Part shown: positions 6,884 through 14,155 of the stretch, in pieces
Numbering within the stretch: the first letter of the stretch is position 1
How the letters are laid out: every line of letters starts with the position of its first letter
Assembly (NCBI RefSeq): GCF_011044995.1
Contig: NZ_JAAKZW010000076.1
Span: 1-32,938 of the forward strand
Reading direction: 5' to 3'
Origin: Streptomyces mesophilus
GTDB taxonomy: Bacteria; Actinomycetota; Actinomycetes; Streptomycetales; Streptomycetaceae
DNA length: 32,938 nucleotides
Notes under the pieces: generated by a model
The model's database searches: none
The model's input: only the letters and a program-made list of their open reading frames with translations
What the model was told of the DNA's origin: nothing
Translations under genes and position numbers: made by a program

Positions 6884-8063
6884 GTCTGCTCTCGCGATAC
6901 GGGCCGCCGAGCTCGACGCCGCCGACGAACTCGGCAAGATACGTGAGCAGTTCGTGCTCGACGAGACCGTCTATCTCGACGGCAACTCGCTCGGCGCCCT
7001 GCCCGCCGCCGTCCCCGCCCACGTCGCGGACGTCGTCGCACGCGAGTGGGGCGAGCTGCGGATCCGGTCCTGGACCGAGTCCGGCTGGTGGGAGGCGCCC
7101 GAGCGGATCGGCGATCTGATCGCGCCGCTCGTGGGCGCGGCGGCCGGGCAGATCGTGGTCGGCGACTCCACAAGTGTCAATGTCTTCAAGGCGGTTGTCG
7201 GTGCGGTGCGCCTGGCCGGCGAGGGGCGCGACGAGATCCTCGTCGACGAGGGGACGTTCCCCACGGACGGGTACATCGCCACGTCGGCGGCCCGGCTGAC
7301 CGGGTGCACGGTGCGGCCGGTCCCGCTGGACTCGCTGGCCGCCGCTGTCGGTCCCCGTACGGCGGCGGTGCTCATCAACCACGTGGACTACCGGTCCGGG
7401 CGGCTGCACGACCTGCCCGGTCTGACCGCCGCCGTACAGGCTGCGGGCGCCCTGGTGGTCTGGGACCTGTGCCACAGCGCGGGCGCGCTGCCCGTGGGAC
7501 TCGACGCGCACGGCGTCGACCTGGCGGTCGGCTGCACGTACAAGTTCCTGAACGGCGGCCCGGGTTCGCCCGCCTACCTGTACGTGGCCGCGCGTCACCA
7601 GGCGGCCTTCGACTCGCCGCTGCCCGGCTGGAACTCGCATGTCGAACCCTTCGGGATGCGGCCGGAGTTCATGCCCGTGGACGGTGCGCGCCGTGGGCGG
7701 GTCGGGACGCCGGACATCCTGTCCATGGCGGCGCTCGAAGCGGCGCTCGGTGTGTGGGACGGGGTGCCGGTCGAGGCGGTCCGCGCCAAGTCCCTTGCCC
7801 TGACGGACTTCTTCCTGGAGTGCGTCGCGGCGTACGTCCCCGAGGGGCGGGTGTCGGTCCTGACGCCGCTCGATCACGACGCCCGGGGCAGCCAGGTCGC
7901 GCTCCGGTGCGAGGACGCCTCCGACGTCATGGCCGCGCTGATCGCCCGGGGTGTCGTCGGCGACTTCCGCGCCCCCGACGTCCTCCGCTTCGGCTTCACA
8001 CCGCTCTACCTGGGCTTCGCCGATGTGGAGCGCGCGGCCCGGGTGCTGGCCGAGGTCCTCTAG
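6876..8063 (+). CDS. kynU: Kynureninase
   Basis: This 395-residue PLP enzyme hydrolyses kynurenine to anthranilate and alanine. It is a fold-type I aminotransferase-like protein. YLDGNSLGALP lies near residue 33. GDSTSVNVFK contains the cofactor phosphate contacts. WDLCHSAGALPV holds the PLP-pairing Asp (D197), and GCTYKFLNGGPGSPA holds the Schiff-base lysine (K223). The C-terminal VGDFRAPDVLRFGFTPLY is also typical. The ATG at 6876 lies inside the TDO stop region (8-bp overlap), showing translational coupling. A 21-bp repeat and a strong hairpin follow. Kynurenine formamidase, the intermediate step, is not encoded between them but may be the hydrolase at 8622. Confidence 0.95.
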   Translation: MSESALAIRAAELDAADELGKIREQFVLDETVYLDGNSLGALPAAVPAHVADVVAREWGELRIRSWTESGWWEAPERIGDLIAPLVGAAAGQIVVGDSTSVNVFKAVVGAVRLAGEGRDEILVDEGTFPTDGYIATSAARLTGCTVRPVPLDSLAAAVGPRTAAVLINHVDYRSGRLHDLPGLTAAVQAAGALVVWDLCHSAGALPVGLDAHGVDLAVGCTYKFLNGGPGSPAYLYVAARHQAAFDSPLPGWNSHVEPFGMRPEFMPVDGARRGRVGTPDILSMAALEAALGVWDGVPVEAVRAKSLALTDFFLECVAAYVPEGRVSVLTPLDHDARGSQVALRCEDASDVMAALIARGVVGDFRAPDVLRFGFTPLYLGFADVERAARVLAEVL

Positions 8064-8085
8064 TCCTCGCCCGTACCGCCGGCCC

Positions 8086-8127
8086 GTCGCTCGTAACCGT
8101 CCGCCAGTCGCTCGTACCCGTCCGCCC
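8086..8127. repeat. Two 21-bp tandem repeats after kynU
   Basis: Two units (8086-8106 and 8107-8127), each beginning GTCGCTCGTA, differ at only two positions. They lie between the kynU stop and its terminator. The unit length matches the 21-bp array at 20674-20778. Confidence 0.8.
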
Positions 8128-8156
8128 GTATCCCGCCCTGCCGGGCGGGATACGGG
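8125..8156 (+). terminator. Hairpin terminator after kynU
   Basis: CCCGTATCCCGCCC (8125-8138) and GGGCGGGATACGGG (8143-8156) form a perfect 14-bp stem with loop TGCC. No T-tract follows. The next gene starts at 8209 with its own strong ribosome-binding site. Confidence 0.8.
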
Positions 8157-8208
8157 CGCGATCCGGGGTACTCCTGTCTGATTGGGGGCAAAGCGAAAGG
8201 AGGCCCCC

Positions 8209-8514
8209 ATGAGTGATCAGGCGTGGACGCTGGTGGTGCTCGCGGCGGTGGTGCTCGCGGTGGTGGCGGGCTTCGCCCTCGTGCTGCTCGTCCGCCTCGT
8301 GCGGACCAGGCGGCTCTTGCGCAGGGCGGGGGTTCCCGTGGAGAACACCCTCGCCTTCTGGGGCGCCCTGATCTACGTGATCTCTCCCGTGGATCTGCTG
8401 CCGGACCCGGTCTACTTGGACGACATCGGGGTACTGCTGCTCGCGCTGCGCTCGCTGCACGTGGCCGCCGAACGTTCCGGCCTGCGCAAAGGCCCGGTCG
8501 TACGGGACGGCTGA
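8209..8514 (+). CDS. YkvA/DUF1232 family small membrane protein
   Basis: A 101-residue protein with one strong N-terminal membrane segment (TLVVLAAVVLAVVAGFALVLLV, residues about 7-28). A positively charged stretch follows, then the DUF1232 signature ALIYVISPVDLLPDPVYLDDIGVL, which is partly buried in the membrane. Function is unknown for the family. AAAGGAGG (8195-8202) gives an excellent ribosome-binding site for the ATG at 8209. It lies between kynureninase and the hydrolase that may complete the kynurenine route, but a strong terminator separates it from kynU. A role in tryptophan breakdown is therefore not supported. Confidence 0.88.
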   Translation: MSDQAWTLVVLAAVVLAVVAGFALVLLVRLVRTRRLLRRAGVPVENTLAFWGALIYVISPVDLLPDPVYLDDIGVLLLALRSLHVAAERSGLRKGPVVRDG

Positions 8515-8621
8515 CCTGGGCGGACCCCCGTTTCGGAAAGGGGCGGGGTGGGGGAAAAATCAAGCCACGCGCACCACCACGAACCCGCCGCACGAACCGA
8601 ACCACCCTGGAAAGGCCGGAC

Positions 8622-9494
8622 ATGTCCGAAGACGCCACCGCCCGAGCCGCCGCCGAAGAGCAGTCGGCGTTCTCGCACCCACCGGTGGAACCGGACGCAA
8701 CGGCCGCGTACGGCGACCACCCGGACCAGATCGTCGACTTCTACGCGCCCCGGGACAACCCGCTGACCGCCCCCCTCGTCGTAGTCCTGCACGGCGGCGC
8801 CTGGCGGGCCCCGTACGACCGCAAGCACCTCACCCCGTTCGCGGACTTCCTCGCCCGGGAGGGCTTCGCCGTGGCCAATGTCGAGTACCGGCGCGGCAGT
8901 TCGATCCCCGCGCAAGGCGGTACCGGGCCGGTCGCGGGGCGGTGGCCGGAGACGTTCGACGATGTCGCGGCCGCCCTCGACGCCATGACCGGCCTGGTCA
9001 AGGAGCATCTGCCGGTGGCCGACCCGAGGCGCACCGTCCTCACCGGACACTCCGCCGGCGGCCAGCTCGCCCTCTGGGCCGCCTCGCGGCACGTCCTGCC
9101 CGAGGACTCCCCGTGGTACGCCCCGTACCCCACCCACCTGCGGGGCGTCGTCGCCCTCGCCCCGATCGCCGACTTCACGCTCTCCCGCGAGCTGAAGGTC
9201 TGCAACGACGCGGTCGTCCAACTGCTCGGCGGGGACGCCAAGTTCGAGGAGCGTGCCGCCCAGGCCGACCCGGCCGTCCTGCTGCCCACCGGAATCGCCA
9301 CCGTCCTCGTCCAGGGCCGTGACGACGCGGACGTGCCGTACACCGTCGCCGAGGCCTACGCCGACGCCGCCGCGAAGGCCGGCGAGGTGGTGGGCCTGAC
9401 GCTGCTCGAAGGCGTCGGACACTTCCCGCCGATCGATCCGGCGGCCGACGCCTGCGCCGTGGTCGCGGAAGAGATCGCCCAACTGGCCTTCTGA
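8622..9494 (+). CDS. Alpha/beta hydrolase, candidate kynurenine formamidase
   Basis: This 290-residue cytosolic hydrolase has the oxyanion motif HGGAW (residues 57-61), the nucleophile elbow GHSAGG (S144), a likely acid in QGRDDADVP and the catalytic His in GVGHFPP. HGGxW plus GHSAGG is the pattern of alpha/beta-hydrolase-type kynurenine formamidases (arylformamidases), which deformylate N-formylkynurenine. That step joins TDO to kynureninase, both encoded just upstream. The assignment rests on motif and neighbourhood; a carboxylesterase with another substrate is possible. The ATG at 8622 follows GGAAAGG. It is downstream of the kynU terminator, so it probably has its own promoter or is read with the YkvA-like gene. 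Confidence 0.85.
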   Translation: MSEDATARAAAEEQSAFSHPPVEPDATAAYGDHPDQIVDFYAPRDNPLTAPLVVVLHGGAWRAPYDRKHLTPFADFLAREGFAVANVEYRRGSSIPAQGGTGPVAGRWPETFDDVAAALDAMTGLVKEHLPVADPRRTVLTGHSAGGQLALWAASRHVLPEDSPWYAPYPTHLRGVVALAPIADFTLSRELKVCNDAVVQLLGGDAKFEERAAQADPAVLLPTGIATVLVQGRDDADVPYTVAEAYADAAAKAGEVVGLTLLEGVGHFPPIDPAADACAVVAEEIAQLAF

Positions 9495-9516
9495 GCCCAC
9501 TCGAAAGCCTGGCCGA

Positions 9517-9529
9517 TAGGATTCGGGCA
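9517..9529 (+). promoter_or_regulatory. Candidate leaderless promoter of the ECF41 sigma gene
   Basis: TAGGAT (9517-9522), 4/6 to TATAAT, is followed by 6 nt and the ATG at 9529. No Shine-Dalgarno sequence is present. The -35 region is not obvious. Confidence 0.5.
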
Positions 9530-10479
9530 TGCCGCTGACGATGACCGACGTGGACCGCTTCGAGGCCGCCCGCCCGCGCCTGGAGGCCATCGCCTACCGG
9601 ATGCTGGGTTCGTCGGCGGAGGCCGAGGACCTCGTACAGGAAACGTATCTGCGCTGGCAGGCGGCCGACGTCGAGCGGATCGAGGTTCCCGAGGCCTGGC
9701 TGACCAAGGTGCTCACCAACCTCTGTCTGAATCAGCTGACTTCGGCCCGTGCGCGCCGCGAGACCTACGTCGGCCAGTGGCTGCCCGAGCCCCTGCTCGA
9801 AGGCGACCCGATGCTCGGCCCGGCCGGCACCGCCGAGCAGCGCGAGTCCGTCTCGTACGCCGTGCTGACCCTGATGGAGCGGCTCTCGCCCAATGAGCGT
9901 GCGGTGTACGTCCTGAAGGAGGCGTTCGCGTACGGGCATCGCGAGATCGCCGAGATCCTGGACATCAGCGAGGCGGCCAGCCAGCAGACGTTCTCCCGCG
10001 CCAAGAAGCACATTGCCGACGGCAAGGCGCGCACCGAGATCTCCGAGGCGGCGGCGAAGCGGATCGTCGAGGAGTTCCTCGCGGCCGCGACCAGCGGCGA
10101 GACCGAACCGCTGGTGAAGCTGCTCACCTCGGACGCGATCGCCGTCGGCGACGGCGGCGGGAAGATCCCGGCGAAGGCCACACCGTTCGAGGGCGCCCTC
10201 GCGGTGGCCAAGTTCCTGCGCGGGATGTTCAAGCCGGCCGAGAGCAAGCGCCGCATGCTCGGCGGCGGCACCCCGGAGGTCTACGCGACGACGGCCAACG
10301 GCTCCCCGGCCCTCGTCATCACGGTCGAAGGACGGGTCTTCGGCGTCATGTGCCTGGAGCGGTCCGACGAGGGCATCGTCGCGGTCCGCAGCCAGGTCAA
10401 CCCGGACAAGCTGGAGCGGGCCACCGAGATCTGGGCGTCCGCGGACCGGGGCGAACCGCTGTTCCTGGCCGATTGGTAG
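9529..10479 (+). CDS. sigJ: ECF41-family sigma factor (SigJ-like)
   Basis: A 316-residue sigma factor. The sigma-2 domain is at about residues 10-80 (YRMLGSSAEAEDLVQETYLRW), sigma-4 at about 108-160 (LSPNERAVYVLKEAFAYGHREIAEILDIS), and a SnoaL-like C-terminal domain at 170-316. The ECF41 hallmarks are all present: WLPEPL in the linker (84-89), DGGGK (208-212) and NPDKL (291-295). In ECF41 factors the fused SnoaL domain controls activity in place of a separate anti-sigma factor. These genes usually sit beside a redox enzyme; here an FAD oxidoreductase follows. The gene appears leaderless. Its stop codon lies inside the first of three tandem repeats. Confidence 0.94.
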   Translation: MPLTMTDVDRFEAARPRLEAIAYRMLGSSAEAEDLVQETYLRWQAADVERIEVPEAWLTKVLTNLCLNQLTSARARRETYVGQWLPEPLLEGDPMLGPAGTAEQRESVSYAVLTLMERLSPNERAVYVLKEAFAYGHREIAEILDISEAASQQTFSRAKKHIADGKARTEISEAAAKRIVEEFLAAATSGETEPLVKLLTSDAIAVGDGGGKIPAKATPFEGALAVAKFLRGMFKPAESKRRMLGGGTPEVYATTANGSPALVITVEGRVFGVMCLERSDEGIVAVRSQVNPDKLERATEIWASADRGEPLFLADW

Positions 10480-10529
10480 GCCTGCTCCCGGCCGATTGGT
10501 AGGCCTGCTCCGGCCGATTGGTAAGGCCT
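10467..10529. repeat. Three tandem repeats spanning the sigJ stop codon
   Basis: The units are 10467-10489 (23 bp), 10490-10511 (22 bp) and 10512-10529 (partial), each beginning GGCCGATTGGTA. The first contains the last codons and the stop (GATTGGTAG) of sigJ, so the gene's terminus has been duplicated into the intergenic region. Confidence 0.85.
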
Positions 10530-10538
10530 CCCACATGC

Positions 10539-10554
10539 TGTGACGCAGGTCACA
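10539..10554. promoter_or_regulatory. TGTGA-N6-TCACA palindrome upstream of the NDH-2-like gene
   Basis: TGTGACGCAGGTCACA is a perfect two-sided TGTGAC/GTCACA repeat located 105 bp before the oxidoreductase start. It fits the half-sites of CRP/FNR-family regulators (Streptomyces Crp). It also resembles the operator of the NADH-sensing repressor Rex (TGTGAA..TTCACA), except at the inner base of each half. Confidence 0.6.
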
Positions 10555-10658
10555 TTCGACTCCTGTCAGGAATCCGAGGGCTGCCCGGTTCAAGGGGCGT
10601 AACCGCGAAAGAGCGGACCCGGAGAGCGGCTCGGCCGCGTGAGATCAGGAGCAGGAAC

Positions 10659-11861
10659 ATGACTGCTGGAAACGTCACCAAGCACCGCATCCTCGTCCTG
10701 GGCGCGGGCTACGCCGGAGCCGGTGCGGCCGGCCGTCTCGCCAAGCGGCTGCACCGCGATGACGTCGCCCTCACGCTCGTCAACGACGAGCCGGACTTCG
10801 TCGAGCGGGTCCGCAACCACCAGCTGGCCGCCGGCCAGGAGCTCAAGTACCGGCCCTTCGACGCGATGTTCGAGGGCAGCGGCATGGAGCTGAAGGTCGC
10901 GAAGGTGGCCGCCGTGGATGTGGACCGCAAGACCGTGCGGGTCGTCTCCACCGCCGGCGAGGAGGAGCTCGCGTACGACACCCTCGTCTACGCGCTCGGC
11001 AGCCGCTGGAACGACCACGGGGTCCAGGGCGCCGTCGAGCACGCCCACGAGGTGGCGAGCCGGGCCGGTGCGCTGCGGCTGCGGGCGCGCCTCGAGTCGC
11101 TCGAGCCCGGGCAGAAGGTCCTGGTCGTCGGCGGCGGGCTCACCGGGGTCGAGGCCGTGACCGAGATCGCCGAGACCCACCCCGGCCTCGATGTCGCGCT
11201 CGCCGCCCGCGGTGAGCTGGGCGACTGGCTCAGCACCAAGGGTGCGACGCATCTGCGCAAGGTCTTCGGCAGGCTCGGCATCACCGCGTACGAGCACACC
11301 TCGGTCGCCGCCGTCGAGGCGGACCAGGTGAAGACGGCGGACGGCGAGGCCGTCGCGGCCGACGTCACCGTGTGGACCACCGGCTTCGCGACCCACCCGA
11401 TCGCCGAGGCGAGCGGCCTCCAGGTCACCGAAGGCGGCCAGATCGTGGTCGACGCCATGATGCGCTCGGTCTCGCACCCCGACGTGTACGCGGTCGGTGA
11501 CGCGGGCTACGCGATGGGCGACACCGGCAAGCCGCTGCGGATGTCCTGCGCCACGGGTACGCCCATGGCCTGGCAGGCCGCGGACGCGATCACCGCGGAG
11601 CTGACCGGTCTCAAGCAGCCGAAGATGCCTCTGCGCTACTTCCAGCAGTGCGTCTCGCTCGGCCGCAAGGAGGGCCTGATCCAGTTCGTCACCGCCGACG
11701 ACACCTCCAAGGAGCGGGTCCTGACCGGTCGCACGGCAGCGCTCTACAAGGAGCTGATCTGCAAGGGCGCCGCCTGGGGCGTGGCCAACCCGGGAGCCAT
11801 GGTGCTCTCGAAGGGGCGGCGGGTGTCGGTGGCCGCTGTCGACAGCAAGGTGGGTGTGTGA
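10659..11861 (+). CDS. FAD-dependent NAD(P)H oxidoreductase (NDH-2/AIF-like)
   Basis: A 400-residue two-dinucleotide-fold flavoprotein. The FAD-binding GAGYAGAGAAGRLAKRL is at about residues 16-32. The NAD(P)H-binding motif VLVVGGGLTGVEAVTEIAE lies in the middle, with VWTTGF before the second FAD contact and DVYAVGDAGYAMG near the C-terminal third. Overall order matches type II NADH dehydrogenases and AIF-like oxidoreductases. I see no C-terminal membrane helix, though NDH-2 can bind membranes by an amphipathic helix. AGGAG (10647-10651) sits 7 nt before the ATG at 10659. The palindrome at 10539-10554 may regulate it by redox or cAMP signals. Its place after an ECF41 sigma factor matches the usual pairing with redox enzymes. 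Confidence 0.88.
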   Translation: MTAGNVTKHRILVLGAGYAGAGAAGRLAKRLHRDDVALTLVNDEPDFVERVRNHQLAAGQELKYRPFDAMFEGSGMELKVAKVAAVDVDRKTVRVVSTAGEEELAYDTLVYALGSRWNDHGVQGAVEHAHEVASRAGALRLRARLESLEPGQKVLVVGGGLTGVEAVTEIAETHPGLDVALAARGELGDWLSTKGATHLRKVFGRLGITAYEHTSVAAVEADQVKTADGEAVAADVTVWTTGFATHPIAEASGLQVTEGGQIVVDAMMRSVSHPDVYAVGDAGYAMGDTGKPLRMSCATGTPMAWQAADAITAELTGLKQPKMPLRYFQQCVSLGRKEGLIQFVTADDTSKERVLTGRTAALYKELICKGAAWGVANPGAMVLSKGRRVSVAAVDSKVGV

Positions 11862-11958
11862 GGCGGAGCTCGGGGCGGGGTCCGGCGGGGCCGGTAGTAC
11901 CTGAGACGGACCCCGAAGGATCCCGCCAGGAGGTGACGACGCCGTGACCTGGGGCGCA

Positions 11959-11972
11959 TACCGTCAGCTGCG
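11959..11972 (+). promoter_or_regulatory. Candidate leaderless promoter of the histidine kinase gene
   Basis: TACCGT (11959-11964) fits TANNNT and lies 7 nt before the GTG at 11972. There is no ribosome-binding site next to that start. An AGGAGG-like stretch at 11928-11933 is too far away and precedes an out-of-frame GTG. Confidence 0.35.
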
Positions 11973-13336
11973 TGAACGAGACAGCTCAGAACCCTCATGG
12001 CGCGAACCACCATGGCGTCCACACCGAGGCCCGCCTCATCCGGGGCGGTCTCGGTGCGCTGCGCGCCGACCTGTTCAGCGGCGCGTTCGCGTTCCGGCCG
12101 CTGCCTCCGCTGCCGGCCGGCCACCGGGCGGTCCGCCGGATACCCAAGCGGCTGCGCCCGTACGGAAAGTGGCTGCCGCACGGCCTGATCGTCCTGGCGG
12201 CGGCGTTCGTCTTCTTCCTCGGCGTCGCGGAGGGCGGCTCGTACGGCGATGACTTCGTGGGCCTGGTCCAGGGCCTGGCCGGCGCCGCTCCGGTGCTGCT
12301 CACCCTGTCCCGCCCCATCGCGGCGTTCTGGCTGTCCATGGCGTTCGGCGTGTTCGGGGTGGTCCTTGGCGGGGTCAGCTACGACGGCGCCTATCCCTGG
12401 ACGGTCGCCGGATTCCTCGCCCATCTCGTCGTCATGACCCAGGTCGCCCTGCGCAGCAGGCCCCGGGTGGCGGCCGAGATGTGGCTGATCACCCTGGCCT
12501 TCGGCGTCACGGTCGTCGGATACGCGGGCAACGGCGACGACTCCCTGATGGCCATGCTGGTCCTGTCCGCCTTCTCGCTCTCGGCCGCCGTGGCCCTCGG
12601 GGGCTGGAACTCGGCCAGGCAGGAAGTCGCCGTCAAGGAGGCCGAGGTGGCCGCCAAGGAGGAGGACACCCTGGCCGAGCGCTCCAAGCGCACCCGCCTC
12701 GAAGAGCGCACCAACATCGCCCGCGAGCTGCACGACGTGGTCGCCCACCACATGAGCGTCGTCGCGATCCAGGCAGAGGCGGCGCCGTACCGAGTGGAGA
12801 ACGCCCCACCCGAACTGGTGCAGGCCTTCGTCACCATCCGCGAGAACGCGGTGGCCGCGCTCACCGAACTGCGCCGCGTGCTCGGTGTCGTACGGGCGGA
12901 GGACTACGAGGCGCCGGACGCGCCCCAGCCGACGCTCGCCGACCTCGATGCGCTCGTGCGCAATGTGCGCGAGGCGGGCCTCACCGTCGACAAGACGGTC
13001 ACGGGCGCCGTGCGCGAACTGCCGCCGGGCGTCGAGCTCTCCGCGTACCGCATCGTGCAGGAGGCCCTGAGCAACACGCTCCGCCACGCGCCGGGGGCGG
13101 AGGCGAAGGTCGAAGTGGCGTACGTCCTGGGCGGATTGGGCCTGCGGATCGTCAACGGGCCGCCCACCGGCCTGATCAAGACCTCACCCGGCGCCGGACA
13201 CGGCATCACGGGCATGCGGGAGCGGGTGGCCATGCTGAGCGGAGTGATGACGGCGGGCGAGAGCGCGGACGGCGGCTACGAGGTGAGCGTGTTCCTGCCG
13301 GTGGCGCAGGCCGAGCCCGAAGGGGACGCGTCGTGA
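11972..13336 (+). CDS. NarL-type sensor histidine kinase
   Basis: A 454-residue membrane kinase. Four to five hydrophobic segments lie between about residues 70 and 212, followed by a coiled-coil-like linker (RQEVAVKEAEVAAKEEDTL). The HisKA_3 dimerisation box is ERTNIARELHDVVAHHMSVV with phospho-acceptor H254, followed by a HATPase domain (YRIVQEALSNTLRHAPG, then GAGHGITGMRERV). This is the DesK/NarX-like class that pairs with LuxR-type regulators. The loops between membrane segments are short, so the signal is probably sensed in or at the membrane. It overlaps the response-regulator gene by 4 nt (GTGA). The start is uncertain because no ribosome-binding site is seen. Confidence 0.9.
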   Translation: MNETAQNPHGANHHGVHTEARLIRGGLGALRADLFSGAFAFRPLPPLPAGHRAVRRIPKRLRPYGKWLPHGLIVLAAAFVFFLGVAEGGSYGDDFVGLVQGLAGAAPVLLTLSRPIAAFWLSMAFGVFGVVLGGVSYDGAYPWTVAGFLAHLVVMTQVALRSRPRVAAEMWLITLAFGVTVVGYAGNGDDSLMAMLVLSAFSLSAAVALGGWNSARQEVAVKEAEVAAKEEDTLAERSKRTRLEERTNIARELHDVVAHHMSVVAIQAEAAPYRVENAPPELVQAFVTIRENAVAALTELRRVLGVVRAEDYEAPDAPQPTLADLDALVRNVREAGLTVDKTVTGAVRELPPGVELSAYRIVQEALSNTLRHAPGAEAKVEVAYVLGGLGLRIVNGPPTGLIKTSPGAGHGITGMRERVAMLSGVMTAGESADGGYEVSVFLPVAQAEPEGDAS

Positions 13337-13998
13337 CCATCCGCGTCGTCATCGTGGACGACCAGATGATGGTCCGCGAGGGCTTCTCCGTCCTCCTCAA
13401 CGCGATGCCCGACATCGAGGTGGTCGGCGAGGCGGTCAACGGCCGCGACGCCATCGCCAAGGTGGCCGAACTGCGCCCGGACGTCGCGCTCATGGACATC
13501 CGCATGCCGGAACTCAACGGCATCGAGGCGACACGCGAGATCGTCGCTTCGTCCGCCGATACGAAGGTCCTGGTCCTGACCACCTTCGACCTCGACGAGT
13601 ACGTCTACGAGGCCCTGCGCGCGGGCGCCTCGGGCTTCCTCCTGAAGGACGCCTCGGCCCGCCAACTCGCCGAAGGCGTCCGCGTGGTGGCGGCCGGCGA
13701 GGCCCTCCTGGCCCCGGCCGTCACCAAGCGCCTGATCGCCGAGTTCACCAGACTGGGCAGCAGCTCGGCCCTCAAACCCCCGGCCCAGGACCAGATCGGC
13801 GACCTGACCGAACGCGAGACGGAAGTCCTGGTCCTCATCGCCCAGGGCCTCTCCAACCACGAGATCGCCTCCCACCTGGTCGTCGCGGAGTCCACCATCA
13901 AGACCCACGTCTCCCGCATCCTGGTCAAACTCGGCCTGCGCGACCGCACACAGGCGGCGGTCTTCGCTTACGAGGCACGGCTGGTGACGCCGGGTTAG
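13333..13998 (+). CDS. LuxR/NarL-family response regulator
   Basis: A 221-residue transcription regulator. The receiver domain (1-120) has the acidic pocket VDD (9-10), the phosphorylation site D55 in VALMDIRMPELNG, Thr in VLVLTTFD and Lys in GFLLKDAS. The C-terminal LuxR helix-turn-helix (about 155-215) reads LTERETEVLVLIAQGLSNHEI, then STIKTHVSRILVKLGLRDR. The GTG start overlaps the kinase stop (GTGA), so the two are co-translated and form one two-component system. Target genes are unknown; no clear inverted repeat was found next to either gene. Confidence 0.94.
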   Translation: MTIRVVIVDDQMMVREGFSVLLNAMPDIEVVGEAVNGRDAIAKVAELRPDVALMDIRMPELNGIEATREIVASSADTKVLVLTTFDLDEYVYEALRAGASGFLLKDASARQLAEGVRVVAAGEALLAPAVTKRLIAEFTRLGSSSALKPPAQDQIGDLTERETEVLVLIAQGLSNHEIASHLVVAESTIKTHVSRILVKLGLRDRTQAAVFAYEARLVTPG

Positions 13999-14015
13999 CG
14001 CTGCTGAAACGGGTG

Positions 14016-14043
14016 TTGGCCCTGGGGTGGCCGGTGCTAATGT
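14016..14043 (+). promoter_or_regulatory. Candidate sigma-70-type promoter of the FG-GAP protein gene
   Basis: TTGGCC (14016-14021) and TAATGT (14038-14043) are separated by 16 bp. If used, the message would have a leader of about 105 nt before the ATG at 14156. Confidence 0.35.
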
Positions 14044-14155
14044 CCCGCTGTTCGTGCATGGGGGGGAACGGGCCAGGGGGGCTACTGACTTCGCGCGATG
14101 CAGCGGCGGACGGCCGCGTTCTCGCCATGCCTTCATCGCGGTTCTCGGAGGATGC

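Noticed and set aside
4280..6937. An 885-codon minus-strand frame
   Set aside because: It runs antisense to the GT-C-like gene and TDO, has low-complexity Arg/Pro/Gly composition and no family motif.
10548..10580. An ECF41-type promoter (TGTCACA-N16-CGTC) before the oxidoreductase gene
   Set aside because: GGTCACA matches 6 of 7 -35 bases, but no CGTC follows at 15-17 nt. The bases are better explained by the TGTGA-N6-TCACA palindrome.
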